From: JBFHDX01 sp041584475 | GTDB lineage: Bacteria > Pseudomonadota > Alphaproteobacteria > UBA8366 > JADFVY01 | DNA: 12,664 nt | Reading direction: 5' to 3' | Assembly: GCA_041584475.1 (NCBI GenBank) | Contig: JBFHDX010000109.1 | Coordinates: 1-12,664, forward strand | Part shown: positions 7,503 to 12,664 of the stretch, piece after piece | Position numbering within the stretch: position 1 is the stretch's first letter | How the letters are laid out: the number at the start of each line of letters is the position of its first letter | Notes under the pieces: generated by a model | The model's database searches: none | What the model was told of the DNA's origin: nothing | The model's input: the letters and a program-made list of their open reading frames with translations, nothing else | Program-made: the position numbers and the translations under genes

Positions 7503-7727
7503 ATGAGTGTCTACAAGGTGCAAACAGCCGACGCATGCGACGCGACCGTCGATGCGCGCGAATCCGGAAAGGGCGCGACCGGCGATGCGGTGCCGCGTGA
7601 ACCCGTCATGCGCCGCGTGCCAGAGAAGCCGACGACGGCCATGCTCGCCGCCGGCAGCGCGGTCGGCCGCGTATCCGTCGAGACCGCCTGGAACATCTGG
7701 ATGGCGATGCTGAAGGCGGCGGCCTGA
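7503..7727 (+). CDS. Small protein of unknown function under a sigma-54 promoter
   Basis: 74 residues, not recognised as a named family. It begins with an acidic/polar, probably disordered half (residues 1-40, with AVPREPVMRRVPEKP near 29-43). It ends in a likely amphipathic helix pair, TTAMLAAGSAVGRVSVETAW then NIWMAMLKAAA. There is no signal peptide or clear transmembrane segment. The ATG has GGAG (7489-7492) about 10 bases upstream and lies some 45 bases after the predicted sigma-54 start site, which strongly supports it as a real gene. A short perfect hairpin (7728-7742) follows immediately after the stop. The opening MSVYKVQ and the Trp/Met-rich end are the best handles for a homology search. 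Control by RpoN suggests a role in nitrogen use, carbon limitation, stress or motility, but which cannot be told. Confidence 0.75.
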   Translation: MSVYKVQTADACDATVDARESGKGATGDAVPREPVMRRVPEKPTTAMLAAGSAVGRVSVETAWNIWMAMLKAAA

Positions 7728-7742
7728 CCGACGATCCGTCGG
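7728..7742 (+). terminator. Short hairpin directly after the sigma-54 gene
   Basis: ccgacg-atc-cgtcgg is a perfect 6-bp stem with a 3-base loop starting at the first base after the stop codon. There is no T-run, so termination is uncertain; it could also protect the 3' end of a short transcript. Confidence 0.35.
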
Positions 7743-7789
7743 CCGGACGCCGCCGCGCGCCGCGGCCGCGCAATCGACTTTCCGTACCG

Positions 7790-7810
7790 TGCACGACGGT
7801 CTATCGTGCA
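7790..7810. promoter_or_regulatory. 7-7-7 dyad abutting the aminotransferase start
   Basis: TGCACGA (7790-7796), seven spacer bases, then TCGTGCA (7804-7810): a perfect inverted repeat ending three bases before the ATG at 7814. There is no Shine-Dalgarno between it and the ATG. A TATCGT hexamer (7802-7807) inside the right half is a plausible -10 that would start transcription at or next to the ATG. A dimeric regulator binding here would cover that promoter. The alternative is an RNA hairpin blocking initiation on a read-through transcript. Confidence 0.45.
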
Positions 7811-7813
7811 TCC

Positions 7814-8653
7814 ATGAACATGATAACCTGGCTTGATGGCGGCTGGTTCGAAGGCAACCAGCCCATCTGGGGTCCGTTGACCCAGGCCACCTGGCTCAGC
7901 GGCGTCGTCTTCGACGGGGCGCGCGCCTTCGAGGGCGTCGCCCCCGACCTCGACCTGCACTGCGAGCGGACCATCCGCTCGTGCCGTGCCCTCGGCCTCG
8001 ACCCGGTCGTGCCGGCGGGGCAGATCCTCGAACTGGCGCGCGAGGGAATCGCGAAATTCGCCCCCGGCACCGCCGTCTACATCCGGCCGCTGTTCTGGGC
8101 CGAGGAGGGTCTGCTAGTGCCGGTGCCCGAGAGCACCCGCTTCGCGCTGACGATCTTCGAGGCGCCGATGCCCGAGCCGACGGGCTTCTCCGCGGGCCTT
8201 TCGACCTATATCCGCCCGGCCCCGAACATGGCGCCGACCGACGCCAAGGCATCGTGCCTCTATCCGCAGGGCGGGCGCGCGATGCGCGAGACCGCGGCGC
8301 GGGGCTTCGACAACGCGGTGATGCTGGACCCCGACGGCAACGTGTCGGAGTTCGCCACCTCGAACCTGTTCATCGCCAAGAACGGCGCCGTGCACACGCC
8401 GGTGCCCAACGGCACCTTCCTCAACGGTATCACGCGCCAGCGCGTGATCAAGCTGCTGCGCGAGAAGAAGATCGAGGTGCACGAGCGGAGCGTCGCCCCG
8501 GCCGAGCTCGACGGCGCCGACGAGATTTTCTCGACCGGCAACTACAGCAAGGTGATCCCGGTCATCCGCTACGAGGACCGCGACCTGCAGCCGGGGCCGA
8601 TGTTCCGGCTCGCCCGCGAACTTTACTGGGAATTCGCCCACAGCGAAGGATGA
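7814..8653 (+). CDS. Branched-chain-type aminotransferase, PLP fold class IV
   Basis: 279 residues, shorter than the 300-plus of E. coli IlvE. A cytoplasmic PLP enzyme that most likely transaminates branched-chain 2-oxo acids with glutamate. Landmarks: FDGARAFEG (33-41), R54 in the phosphate-binding region, YIRPLFWAEEG (89-99), the PLP Schiff-base lysine in DAKASCLYP (K145), the cofactor-nitrogen Glu in NVSEFATSNLFI (E179), GITRQRVIKLL (205-215) and STGNYSKVIPV (240-250). Class IV also contains D-amino-acid transaminase and aminodeoxychorismate lyase; the DAKASCLYP and SEFATSNLF blocks favour the alphaproteobacterial IlvE-like group, but substrate range cannot be fixed, so no symbol is given. 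The ATG at 7814 has no Shine-Dalgarno, and a second in-frame ATG at 7820 is possible. It is linked to the ParB-like gene by a tiny bridging frame. Confidence 0.92.
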   Translation: MNMITWLDGGWFEGNQPIWGPLTQATWLSGVVFDGARAFEGVAPDLDLHCERTIRSCRALGLDPVVPAGQILELAREGIAKFAPGTAVYIRPLFWAEEGLLVPVPESTRFALTIFEAPMPEPTGFSAGLSTYIRPAPNMAPTDAKASCLYPQGGRAMRETAARGFDNAVMLDPDGNVSEFATSNLFIAKNGAVHTPVPNGTFLNGITRQRVIKLLREKKIEVHERSVAPAELDGADEIFSTGNYSKVIPVIRYEDRDLQPGPMFRLARELYWEFAHSEG

Positions 8654-8685
8654 TCGCGCCGATGCGAAGCGAGACCCCGGCATGA
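8650..8685 (+). CDS. Possible 11-codon bridging (coupling) frame
   Basis: ATGATCGCG... opens at 8650 so that its ATG overlaps the aminotransferase stop as ATGA (8650-8653). It ends at TGA (8683-8685), which overlaps the ParB-like ATG as ATGA (8682-8685). The peptide would be MIAPMRSETPA. The double ATGA arrangement could pass terminating ribosomes to a downstream gene that lacks a good Shine-Dalgarno. It may be chance; the peptide itself is unlikely to have a function. Confidence 0.3.
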   Translation: MIAPMRSETPA

Positions 8686-8945
8686 GCGAGTTGATGCGGA
8701 CGGTGCGGGTGCGCGAGGCCGAGATCTACGTGCCCGTCAAGCTCGCCAAGACCCTCGACCCGGCGAAGGTCGAGTCGCTCGCCGAAGACATTCTCGAAAA
8801 CGGGCAGACGACGCCGGTCCACGTGCGCCGCGACGAGGCCAGGAACCGCTACGTGCTGATCACCGGGCTACACCGGCTCGAGGCGATCCGGGCGCTCGGC
8901 GAGGAGACGATCGACGCGCTCATCGTGCAGGCGGCGAAGCGCTGA
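8682..8945 (+). CDS. Stand-alone ParB N-terminal/sulfiredoxin-fold protein
   Basis: 87 residues covering little more than one ParB/Srx-type domain. Recognisable are LDPAKVESLAEDILENGQTT (25-44), which matches the helix and IxxxGxxxPVxVR segment, PVHVRR (45-50), and ITGLHRLEAIRALG (60-73). The last corresponds to the GxRRxxA phosphate-binding motif of ParB, which in sulfiredoxins is GCHR. Here it is G62-L-H-R, so the sulfiredoxin catalytic Cys is absent. There is no helix-turn-helix DNA-binding domain and no C-terminal dimerisation domain, so it is not a chromosome-partition ParB. It could bind a nucleotide, or act as a ParB-like nuclease or regulator; none is shown. Start ATG at 8682 lies 28 bases after the aminotransferase stop with only a weak Shine-Dalgarno. 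It converges on the lipoprotein gene. Confidence 0.82.
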   Translation: MSELMRTVRVREAEIYVPVKLAKTLDPAKVESLAEDILENGQTTPVHVRRDEARNRYVLITGLHRLEAIRALGEETIDALIVQAAKR

Positions 8946-8952
8946 CGACATC

Positions 8953-8968
8953 GCCGGCCCCGGCCGGC
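8953..8968. terminator. GC hairpin between convergent genes
   Basis: GCCGGC and GCCGGC arms (8953-8958 and 8963-8968) form a 6-bp stem with a 4-base loop in the 39-base gap between the convergent ParB-like and lipoprotein genes. It could act on both transcripts. There is no T-run on either side, so support is weak. Confidence 0.3.
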
Positions 8969-8984
8969 CGCACGTTCCCGAGCC

Positions 8985-9506
8985 TTACTTCCCGGGCCTG
9001 TCGTCGGCACGCGGCGGCGCGAATTCGCCCGCCGGGTTCGGCCGGTAGGTCGGCGCGACCGTCGTCGGCGCGGACGGCAGCACGTCCTGGTCGAGCTCGG
9101 AGCGGAAGGTCCGGCTGTAGCTGGCGATCAGGCTCCCGTCGTCGGGGTCGATGAGCCGCAGCTCGACCCGGTAGTCGCGGTTGGCCACGACGCCCTGCAC
9201 CGGCGGCGACTCGAAGCGGAACTGCCGGGCATAGACCCCGGCGACGCCGCGCACGACGAGCGGTGGACCGCCGGCCGGATCCTCGAACTCGGCCTCCAGG
9301 ATCGTGCCCGGCGGCACCCGTCGCTTCACCCTGGCGACGAAGCCGTAATAGGCGGCGGCGACGTTGTAGTTGAAGATGAAGCCGCCGCCGGCGAACTCGA
9401 TATAGGGCTGGCGCGGATCGTCCTCCTCGCACGCGGCGGCCAGCGCCAGCACGGCCGCGAGCATCACGAGCCCGGCGCAGCGCGCCAACCGAAACGGGAC
9501 TGCCAT
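8985..9506 (-). CDS. Putative lipoprotein of unknown function
   Basis: 173 residues from ATG 9504-9506. The N-terminus (FRLAR, then AGLVMLAAVLALAAAC) is a lipoprotein-type signal with Cys at 26; the -3 residue is Ala rather than Leu, so the lipobox is imperfect. The mature part is acidic at first (EEDDPRQP), then IEFAGGGFIFNYNVAAAYYGFVARV and a predicted beta-rich body (ILEAEFEDPAGG, YRVELRLIDPDDGSLIASYSRTF). It ends in a Pro-rich tail (TTVAPTYRPNPAGEFAPP). I do not recognise the family; the body resembles a beta-sandwich. The start is decided by GGGGAG (complement of 9513-9518) 6 bases before this ATG. A TTG two codons upstream would touch the Shine-Dalgarno. It lies 57 bases downstream of arfB on the same strand and may be co-transcribed. 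Probably anchored in the cell envelope. Confidence 0.82.
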   Translation of the reverse strand: MAVPFRLARCAGLVMLAAVLALAAACEEDDPRQPYIEFAGGGFIFNYNVAAAYYGFVARVKRRVPPGTILEAEFEDPAGGPPLVVRGVAGVYARQFRFESPPVQGVVANRDYRVELRLIDPDDGSLIASYSRTFRSELDQDVLPSAPTTVAPTYRPNPAGEFAPPRADDRPGK

Positions 9507-9563
9507 CGACAACTCCCCGGCGCCGTCAGCGCCGATCCTCGTGCCGCGCCCGCGGCTGACGGG

Positions 9564-9986
9564 TCACTCGTGCTCGCCGACCCGCCCGCGCGTCTTCTTG
9601 ATCATGGCGCGCCGCCGCTTGGTGTCGAGGCGGCGGCGGCGCGCAGCGAGCGTCGGCCGCGTCGCACGGCGCACCTTCGGCGCGACCGCCGCCTCGCGGA
9701 TCAGCGCCACGAGACGGTCGCGCGCGTCCTGCCGATTGCGCTCCTGGCTGCGAAAGCGGCTGGACGCGATCACGATCACGCCGTCGCGCGTCATGCGTCG
9801 GCCGGCGAGGGCCTTCAGACGCTCGAGCACGGCCCCGGGCAGGTTGGGGCTGCCGGCCGCGTCGAAGCGCAACTGCACCGCGGTCGCCACCTTGTTGACG
9901 TTCTGCCCGCCGGGTCCGGGGGCACGAACGAAACGCTCCTCGAGCTCGCCGTCGTCGAGCTCGATGGTCGGGGTGATGCGGATCAT
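9564..9986 (-). CDS. arfB: Alternative ribosome-rescue aminoacyl-tRNA hydrolase ArfB
   Basis: 140 residues, the same length as E. coli ArfB (YaeJ). It enters stalled ribosomes lacking a stop codon and hydrolyses the peptidyl-tRNA ester, a backup to tmRNA. The release-factor-type catalytic loop APGPGGQNVNK has G26-G27-Q28 at the E. coli position. It is followed by TAVQLRFD, RMTRDGVIVIASSRFRSQERNRQDARDRL and a strongly basic tail (about 104-138, RRATRPTLAARRRRLDTKRRRAM...) that lies in the mRNA entry channel in the family. ATG 9984-9986 gives the conserved MIRITP opening; a GTG two codons upstream is possible but less likely. It is not prfA or prfB, as it lacks their codon-recognition domain. 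It is divergent from the NDUFA9-like gene across an 89-base gap. Confidence 0.96.
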   Translation of the reverse strand: MIRITPTIELDDGELEERFVRAPGPGGQNVNKVATAVQLRFDAAGSPNLPGAVLERLKALAGRRMTRDGVIVIASSRFRSQERNRQDARDRLVALIREAAVAPKVRRATRPTLAARRRRLDTKRRRAMIKKTRGRVGEHE

Positions 9987-10035
9987 CGGCACAGTCTACA
10001 GGGCCTCGGCGCGCTCGGAAATGCCGCACCTCCCG

Positions 10036-10044
10036 TGCTATAGT
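10036..10044 (+). promoter_or_regulatory. Extended -10 promoter for the NDUFA9-like gene
   Basis: TGCTATAGT matches an extended -10 (TGn then TATAGT, 10039-10044). No convincing -35 is seen 17 bases upstream, which extended -10 promoters tolerate. Start of transcription would be near 10051, leaving about 25 bases including GGAGG (10066-10070) before the ATG at 10076. Confidence 0.5.
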
Positions 10045-10075
10045 GCCGGCCATCGGGCCCATGGCGGAGGCCGTT

Positions 10076-10999
10076 ATGCCCGGATCCTGCGTAACCGTGT
10101 TCGGCGGCACCGGCTTCCTCGGCGGGGCCATCGTCGGCGCCCTCGACCGCGCGGGTTATGCCGTGCGCATCGCCGCGCGTCATCCGGGCCACAGCGAGCC
10201 GGGCGAGTCGCGTATCGAACGGCTGGCCGCCGATCTGCGCGACGCCGAGTCGGTGGCGCGGGCCGTCGAGGGCGCCGAGGCCGCGATCAATGCGGTCGGC
10301 CTCTATGTCGAGCGCGGCAGCGAGACATTCGAGGCGATCCACGTCGAGGGCGCGCGCCGCGTCGCCGAGGCGGCAGCCGGTGCCGGCGTGGCGCGGCTGG
10401 TCCACATCTCGGGGATCGGCGTCGACCCGGCCTCTCCGTCGGCCTACGTGCGGGCGCGGGCACGCGGCGAGCTGGCGCTGCGCGAGGCCTTCGCCGCGGC
10501 GACGATCCTGCGCCCGAGCGTGCTGTTCGGACCGCAGGACTCCTTCCTCAACACCTTCATCGGGCTCTTGCGCGTGCTGCCGGTGTTCCCGCTGTTCGGC
10601 GCGGGCGATACGCGGCTGCAGCCGGTGCATGTCGACGATGTCGCCGCGGCCGCGGCGGCGGCGCTGCGCCATCCCGAGTCGGCGGGCCGGACCTACGAGC
10701 TGGGCGGTCCGAAAACCTACCGCTACCGCGAGCTGATCGAGATGCTGATGGCGCGCAGCGGCCGTCGGCGCATGCTGCTGCCGCTGCCGTTCGCGCTCTG
10801 GGACGTGCAGGCCCGTCTGCTGGGCATGCTCCCGAACCCGCCCTTGACACGCGACCAGGTGGCGCTCATGCGCGACGACAACGTGGCCTCCCCCGACCTT
10901 CCCGGCCTCAAAGAGCTCGGAATCGCGCCGACCGCGATCGAGGACGCGCTGGCGCTGTATCCGGCGCTGCGGGGCAGCGGGCGCCGCGGCGAGGCATAG
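10076..10999 (+). CDS. NDUFA9-like atypical extended SDR (NAD(P)-binding protein)
   Basis: 307 residues. The N-terminal Rossmann fold carries VTVFGGTGFLGGAIV (6-20) with the G-x-x-G-x-x-G nucleotide motif (10-16). It continues with ADLRDAESVARAVEGAEAAINAVGLY and RLVHISGIGVDP (108-118). The active-site-like Tyr124 is followed by Arg at the Lys position (YVRAR, not YxxxK), so dehydrogenase chemistry is doubtful. LRPSVLFGPQDSFLNTF (145-161) and LQPVHVDDVA (181-190) are typical of the NDUFA9/COG0702 group. Relatives are complex I accessory subunits in mitochondria; bacterial ones are usually called complex I NDUFA9 subunit family proteins without proof of that role. The start at 10076 is chosen because GGAGG lies 5 bases before it; ATG 10061 and GTG 10043 are alternatives but sit on the Shine-Dalgarno or the -10. 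It converges on the GNAT gene with a 17-base gap. Confidence 0.9.
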   Translation: MPGSCVTVFGGTGFLGGAIVGALDRAGYAVRIAARHPGHSEPGESRIERLAADLRDAESVARAVEGAEAAINAVGLYVERGSETFEAIHVEGARRVAEAAAGAGVARLVHISGIGVDPASPSAYVRARARGELALREAFAAATILRPSVLFGPQDSFLNTFIGLLRVLPVFPLFGAGDTRLQPVHVDDVAAAAAAALRHPESAGRTYELGGPKTYRYRELIEMLMARSGRRRMLLPLPFALWDVQARLLGMLPNPPLTRDQVALMRDDNVASPDLPGLKELGIAPTAIEDALALYPALRGSGRRGEA

Positions 11000-11016
11000 C
11001 GGCCGGCGACGGCGGA

Positions 11017-11517
11017 CTATCGGTTCCCCAGATCCAGCCCCAGCAGCACCACGCGCTTCGCGCCGCCCTCGGTCTGCTGGTCGCCGAGGGGACGGAAGCC
11101 GAACCGCTCGTGGAACCGCAACGATGCCGGGTTGGGCGGCGTCTCGTTGACCTCGCAGGTCAGCAGCGGCGCCCGTCGGCGGGCGAACGCCGCAGCGTGA
11201 TCATAGAGCGCGCGGCCGATGCCGCGGCCGCGGAAGGCGCGGTCGGTGATGACGCGGTCGATATAGACGAAGGCGGGGTAACGGTCGCAGAACCAGCGGT
11301 AATTCTCGCTGTCATACGCGGTACCGGGAAGGAACGCGACCAGCAGGCCCGCCGGTGCGCCGTCCACTTCCGCCACCGTCGCGAGCGCCGCCATGTCGAC
11401 GAGCGCGGCGAGCGAGTCCGCGGCGAGCGCGCTGACATGCGGCACCTCGCTGTTGTTGAGGGCCAGCGCCCAGCCATGCTCGGCGGCGTCGAGGGGCCGG
11501 AGGTGCGGCTCGCTCAC
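11017..11517 (-). CDS. GNAT-family acetyltransferase (COG3818-like)
   Basis: 166 residues. A cytoplasmic acyl-CoA-dependent N-acyltransferase of unknown substrate. The acetyl-CoA-binding motif A is clear: YIDRVITDRAFRGRGIGRALYDHAAAFA (85-112), with R96-G-R-G-I-G101 as the pyrophosphate loop. LTCEVNETPPNPASLRFHERFGF (119-141) is the motif B region, and ALALNNSEVPHVSAL at the N-terminus and YDSENYRWFCDRY (68-80) are typical of the COG3818 subgroup. I choose GTG at 11515-11517 because GGAG lies 6 bases upstream; a GTG four codons earlier lacks a Shine-Dalgarno. It follows the EncFtn-type ferritin gene by 28 bases on the same strand and is probably transcribed with it. No functional link is known. 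Confidence 0.9.
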   Translation of the reverse strand: MSEPHLRPLDAAEHGWALALNNSEVPHVSALAADSLAALVDMAALATVAEVDGAPAGLLVAFLPGTAYDSENYRWFCDRYPAFVYIDRVITDRAFRGRGIGRALYDHAAAFARRRAPLLTCEVNETPPNPASLRFHERFGFRPLGDQQTEGGAKRVVLLGLDLGNR

Positions 11518-11545
11518 CTCTCGCTCCACAGCAGCGCCGGGGCGG

Positions 11546-11839
11546 TCAACCGTGATGGCCGGTGATCGGCCCGTCCTTGAACAGATTGTCCTTGAGCTCG
11601 TGCGCGAAATCCTCGTCGTTACGGCGGATCCACTCGAGCACCATCGCGGCGTGCTCCATCTCCTCGCGCATGTTGTGCAACAGGATCTCCTTGAGCGCCT
11701 CGTCCTCGCAATCGTCGGCGCGCTGGCGGTACCAGTCGACCGCCTCGAGCTCCTCCATCAGCGATACGATCGCGTGATGCATGCTGAGCGTCTTCTTGCT
11801 GAGCCTGTCGCGCGGGGCGTGAAGCGACTCGCTGGACAT
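11546..11839 (-). CDS. Encapsulated-ferritin (EncFtn)-type ferritin-like protein, no cargo tail
   Basis: 97 residues forming a two-helix half-ferritin. In Rhodospirillum rubrum EncFtn such subunits assemble into an annular decamer that oxidises iron inside an encapsulin shell (established). Iron-site residues are present: MEELEAVDWY (28-37) gives E29, E30, E32, W36 and Y37, and REEMEHAAM (58-66) gives E60 and H63. These correspond to E31, E32, E34, W38, Y39, E62 and H65 of R. rubrum EncFtn. HNMREEMEHAAMVLEWIRRND is the second helix. The protein stops at GPITGHHG, so the C-terminal extension with the encapsulin-targeting peptide is missing, and no encapsulin gene is visible. The start ATG has an excellent AAGGAGG (complement of 11847-11853) 7 bases upstream. 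Alternatives are a free EncFtn or an encapsulin elsewhere in the genome. The GNAT gene follows after 28 bases. Confidence 0.9.
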   Translation of the reverse strand: MSSESLHAPRDRLSKKTLSMHHAIVSLMEELEAVDWYRQRADDCEDEALKEILLHNMREEMEHAAMVLEWIRRNDEDFAHELKDNLFKDGPITGHHG

Positions 11840-11922
11840 CCTCGTGCCTCCTTGGTGTCGGGTGATTGCCGGTCGTCGCGCAACATATGGCGCTGGGCGC
11901 CGCCTGGCCAGCCGTTATCGGC

Positions 11923-11941
11923 AAAAAAAGAACGGCGTTCA
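11923..11941 (-). terminator. Weak intrinsic terminator overlapping the lysyl-tRNA synthetase stop
   Basis: On the minus strand GAAC-GCC-GTTC (11940 to 11930) is a 4-bp stem with a 3-base loop, followed at once by seven T (11929 to 11923). It overlaps the TGA stop (11941-11939). The stem is short, so efficiency is uncertain, but the T-run is unusual in this GC-rich window. A wider GCCGTT/AACGGC pairing also exists but would bury the T-run in its loop. Confidence 0.5.
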
Positions 11942-12664
11942 GGCAGCCCCCAGATCCTCGCCGGCGAGCGCGCGGCGGATCAGATCCCTCGTCTCCGCGA
12001 CGCCGTAGAGCGCGATGAAGGAGCCGAGGCGCGGGCCCTGCTCCTGCCCGAGCAGCACCTCGTAGCAGGCCCGGAACCAGTCGCGCAGCGACTCGAACGG
12101 GTGGCGCTTGCCGACCTCGTAGACCTGGGTCTGGATGTCCTCGCCGCTCGCGCCGTCGGGCAGCGCGTCGAGCACCGCCAGCAGGTCCTCGAGCGCCGCG
12201 CGCTCGGTGTCGGTCGGGGCGCGGTATTTCTTCTTCGGCTTGACGAAGTCCTGGTAGTAGCGGATCGCGTGCCCCGCCAGCGCATCGAGGATCGGGTCGC
12301 TCGCCGGGCTCGCGCCGGGCACGTAGCGTTCGATGAAGCCCCAGAGCACCACCTTGTCCTCGGCGTTGATGACGCTGGCGAGGTTGAGCAGGATGTTGAA
12401 CGGCAGCGGCGGTACCTGCCCCGGCGGCTCACCGGCATGAATGTGCCAGGCCGGATTTTCGAGCCGCCGCGCCGTGTCCTCCTCGCCATATTTCGCGAGG
12501 AAGGAGAGCCAGTCGTCGACGGCGCGCGGGATCACGTCGAAATACAGCCGCTTCGCCGATTTCGGCTTCTGGTACATGAACAGCGCCAGGCTGTCCGGCG
12601 GCCCGTAGGCGAGCCATTCCTCGATCGTCAGCCCGTTGCCTTTCGACTTCGAGATCTTCTCGCC
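11939..12664 (-). CDS. lysK: Lysyl-tRNA synthetase, class I, C-terminal part
   Basis: Charges tRNA-Lys with lysine in the cytoplasm. The visible 241 residues start inside the class I signature GEKISKSKGNGLTIEEWL, a KMSKS-loop variant, and continue through PDSLALFMYQKPKSAKRLYFDVIPRAVDDW into the helical anticodon-binding region (PLPFNILLNLASVINAEDK, ALAGHAIRYYQDFVKPKKKYRAPTD, GKRHPFESLRDWFRACYEVLLGQEQGPRLGSFIALYG). The Rossmann half with the HIGH motif lies beyond the right edge; full-length enzymes of this class have about 520-540 residues. Class I LysRS replaces the usual class II LysS in archaea and many alphaproteobacteria. The frame runs uninterrupted from the window edge to TGA 11941-11939. 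Also written lysS in some annotations. Confidence 0.96.
   Translation of the reverse strand, partial: GEKISKSKGNGLTIEEWLAYGPPDSLALFMYQKPKSAKRLYFDVIPRAVDDWLSFLAKYGEEDTARRLENPAWHIHAGEPPGQVPPLPFNILLNLASVINAEDKVVLWGFIERYVPGASPASDPILDALAGHAIRYYQDFVKPKKKYRAPTDTERAALEDLLAVLDALPDGASGEDIQTQVYEVGKRHPFESLRDWFRACYEVLLGQEQGPRLGSFIALYGVAETRDLIRRALAGEDLGAA

Noticed and set aside
8682..8945. Sulfiredoxin or true chromosome-partition ParB
   Set aside because: The sulfiredoxin catalytic Cys is replaced (GLHR), and the DNA-binding and dimerisation domains of partition ParB are missing.
9541..11565. Plus-strand open frame of 674 codons spanning several genes
   Set aside because: It crosses arfB, the NDUFA9-like gene and the GNAT gene in other frames. 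Its translation is Arg-rich low complexity; each underlying gene has clear family motifs.

Overview
The window is chromosomal DNA of a high-GC Gram-negative bacterium, most likely an alphaproteobacterium. The pointers are a class I (not class II) lysyl-tRNA synthetase, two HAD-IIA hydrolases of the TIGR01459 type, a TipF-like membrane EAL protein, a quinone-linked dihydroorotate dehydrogenase, an encapsulated-ferritin-type protein like that of Rhodospirillum, and clusters of GANTC (CcrM-type) sites. No tRNA, rRNA, CRISPR array, intact insertion sequence or phage gene is visible. Genus cannot be fixed from this sequence.

Layout. 1-1535 (minus) is the N-terminal two thirds of methylmalonyl-CoA mutase, running off the left edge. 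1536-2143 is a 608-base stretch without a gene; it holds two mirror-image bulged hairpins, a 15-base palindrome, a family of short GC-rich repeats and a terminator-like hairpin. 2144-2671 (minus) is an exported DUF302 protein. 2778-6041 (minus) looks like one transcription unit: a TipF-like degenerate EAL protein, then two tandem HAD-IIA paralogues whose coding regions overlap by 7 bases. 6167-7219 (minus) is pyrD.

7220-7502 is a divergent regulatory region with a near-ideal sigma-54 promoter, an IHF-like site and upstream dyads. It drives a 74-residue protein of unknown function (7503-7727, plus). Then on the plus strand come a branched-chain-type aminotransferase (7814-8653), possibly leaderless and preceded by a 7-7-7 dyad, and a stand-alone ParB/sulfiredoxin-fold protein (8682-8945), joined to it by an 11-codon bridging frame. 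Convergent to these are a lipoprotein (8985-9506, minus) and the ribosome-rescue hydrolase ArfB (9564-9986, minus). An NDUFA9-like atypical SDR follows on plus (10076-10999), converging on a GNAT acetyltransferase (11017-11517, minus), whose likely operon partner upstream is an EncFtn-type ferritin (11546-11839, minus). The right edge holds the C-terminal part of class I lysyl-tRNA synthetase (11939-12664, minus).

Most genes are ordinary metabolism (propionyl-CoA use, pyrimidine synthesis, amino-acid transamination, translation and ribosome rescue). The parts that are not routine are the sigma-54 small-protein unit, the paired bulged hairpins, the orphan EncFtn without an encapsulin-targeting tail or encapsulin gene nearby, the degenerate TipF-like receptor with a cluster of GANTC sites upstream, and the aminotransferase dyad. 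No single large novel system (defence island, biosynthetic cluster) is evident.
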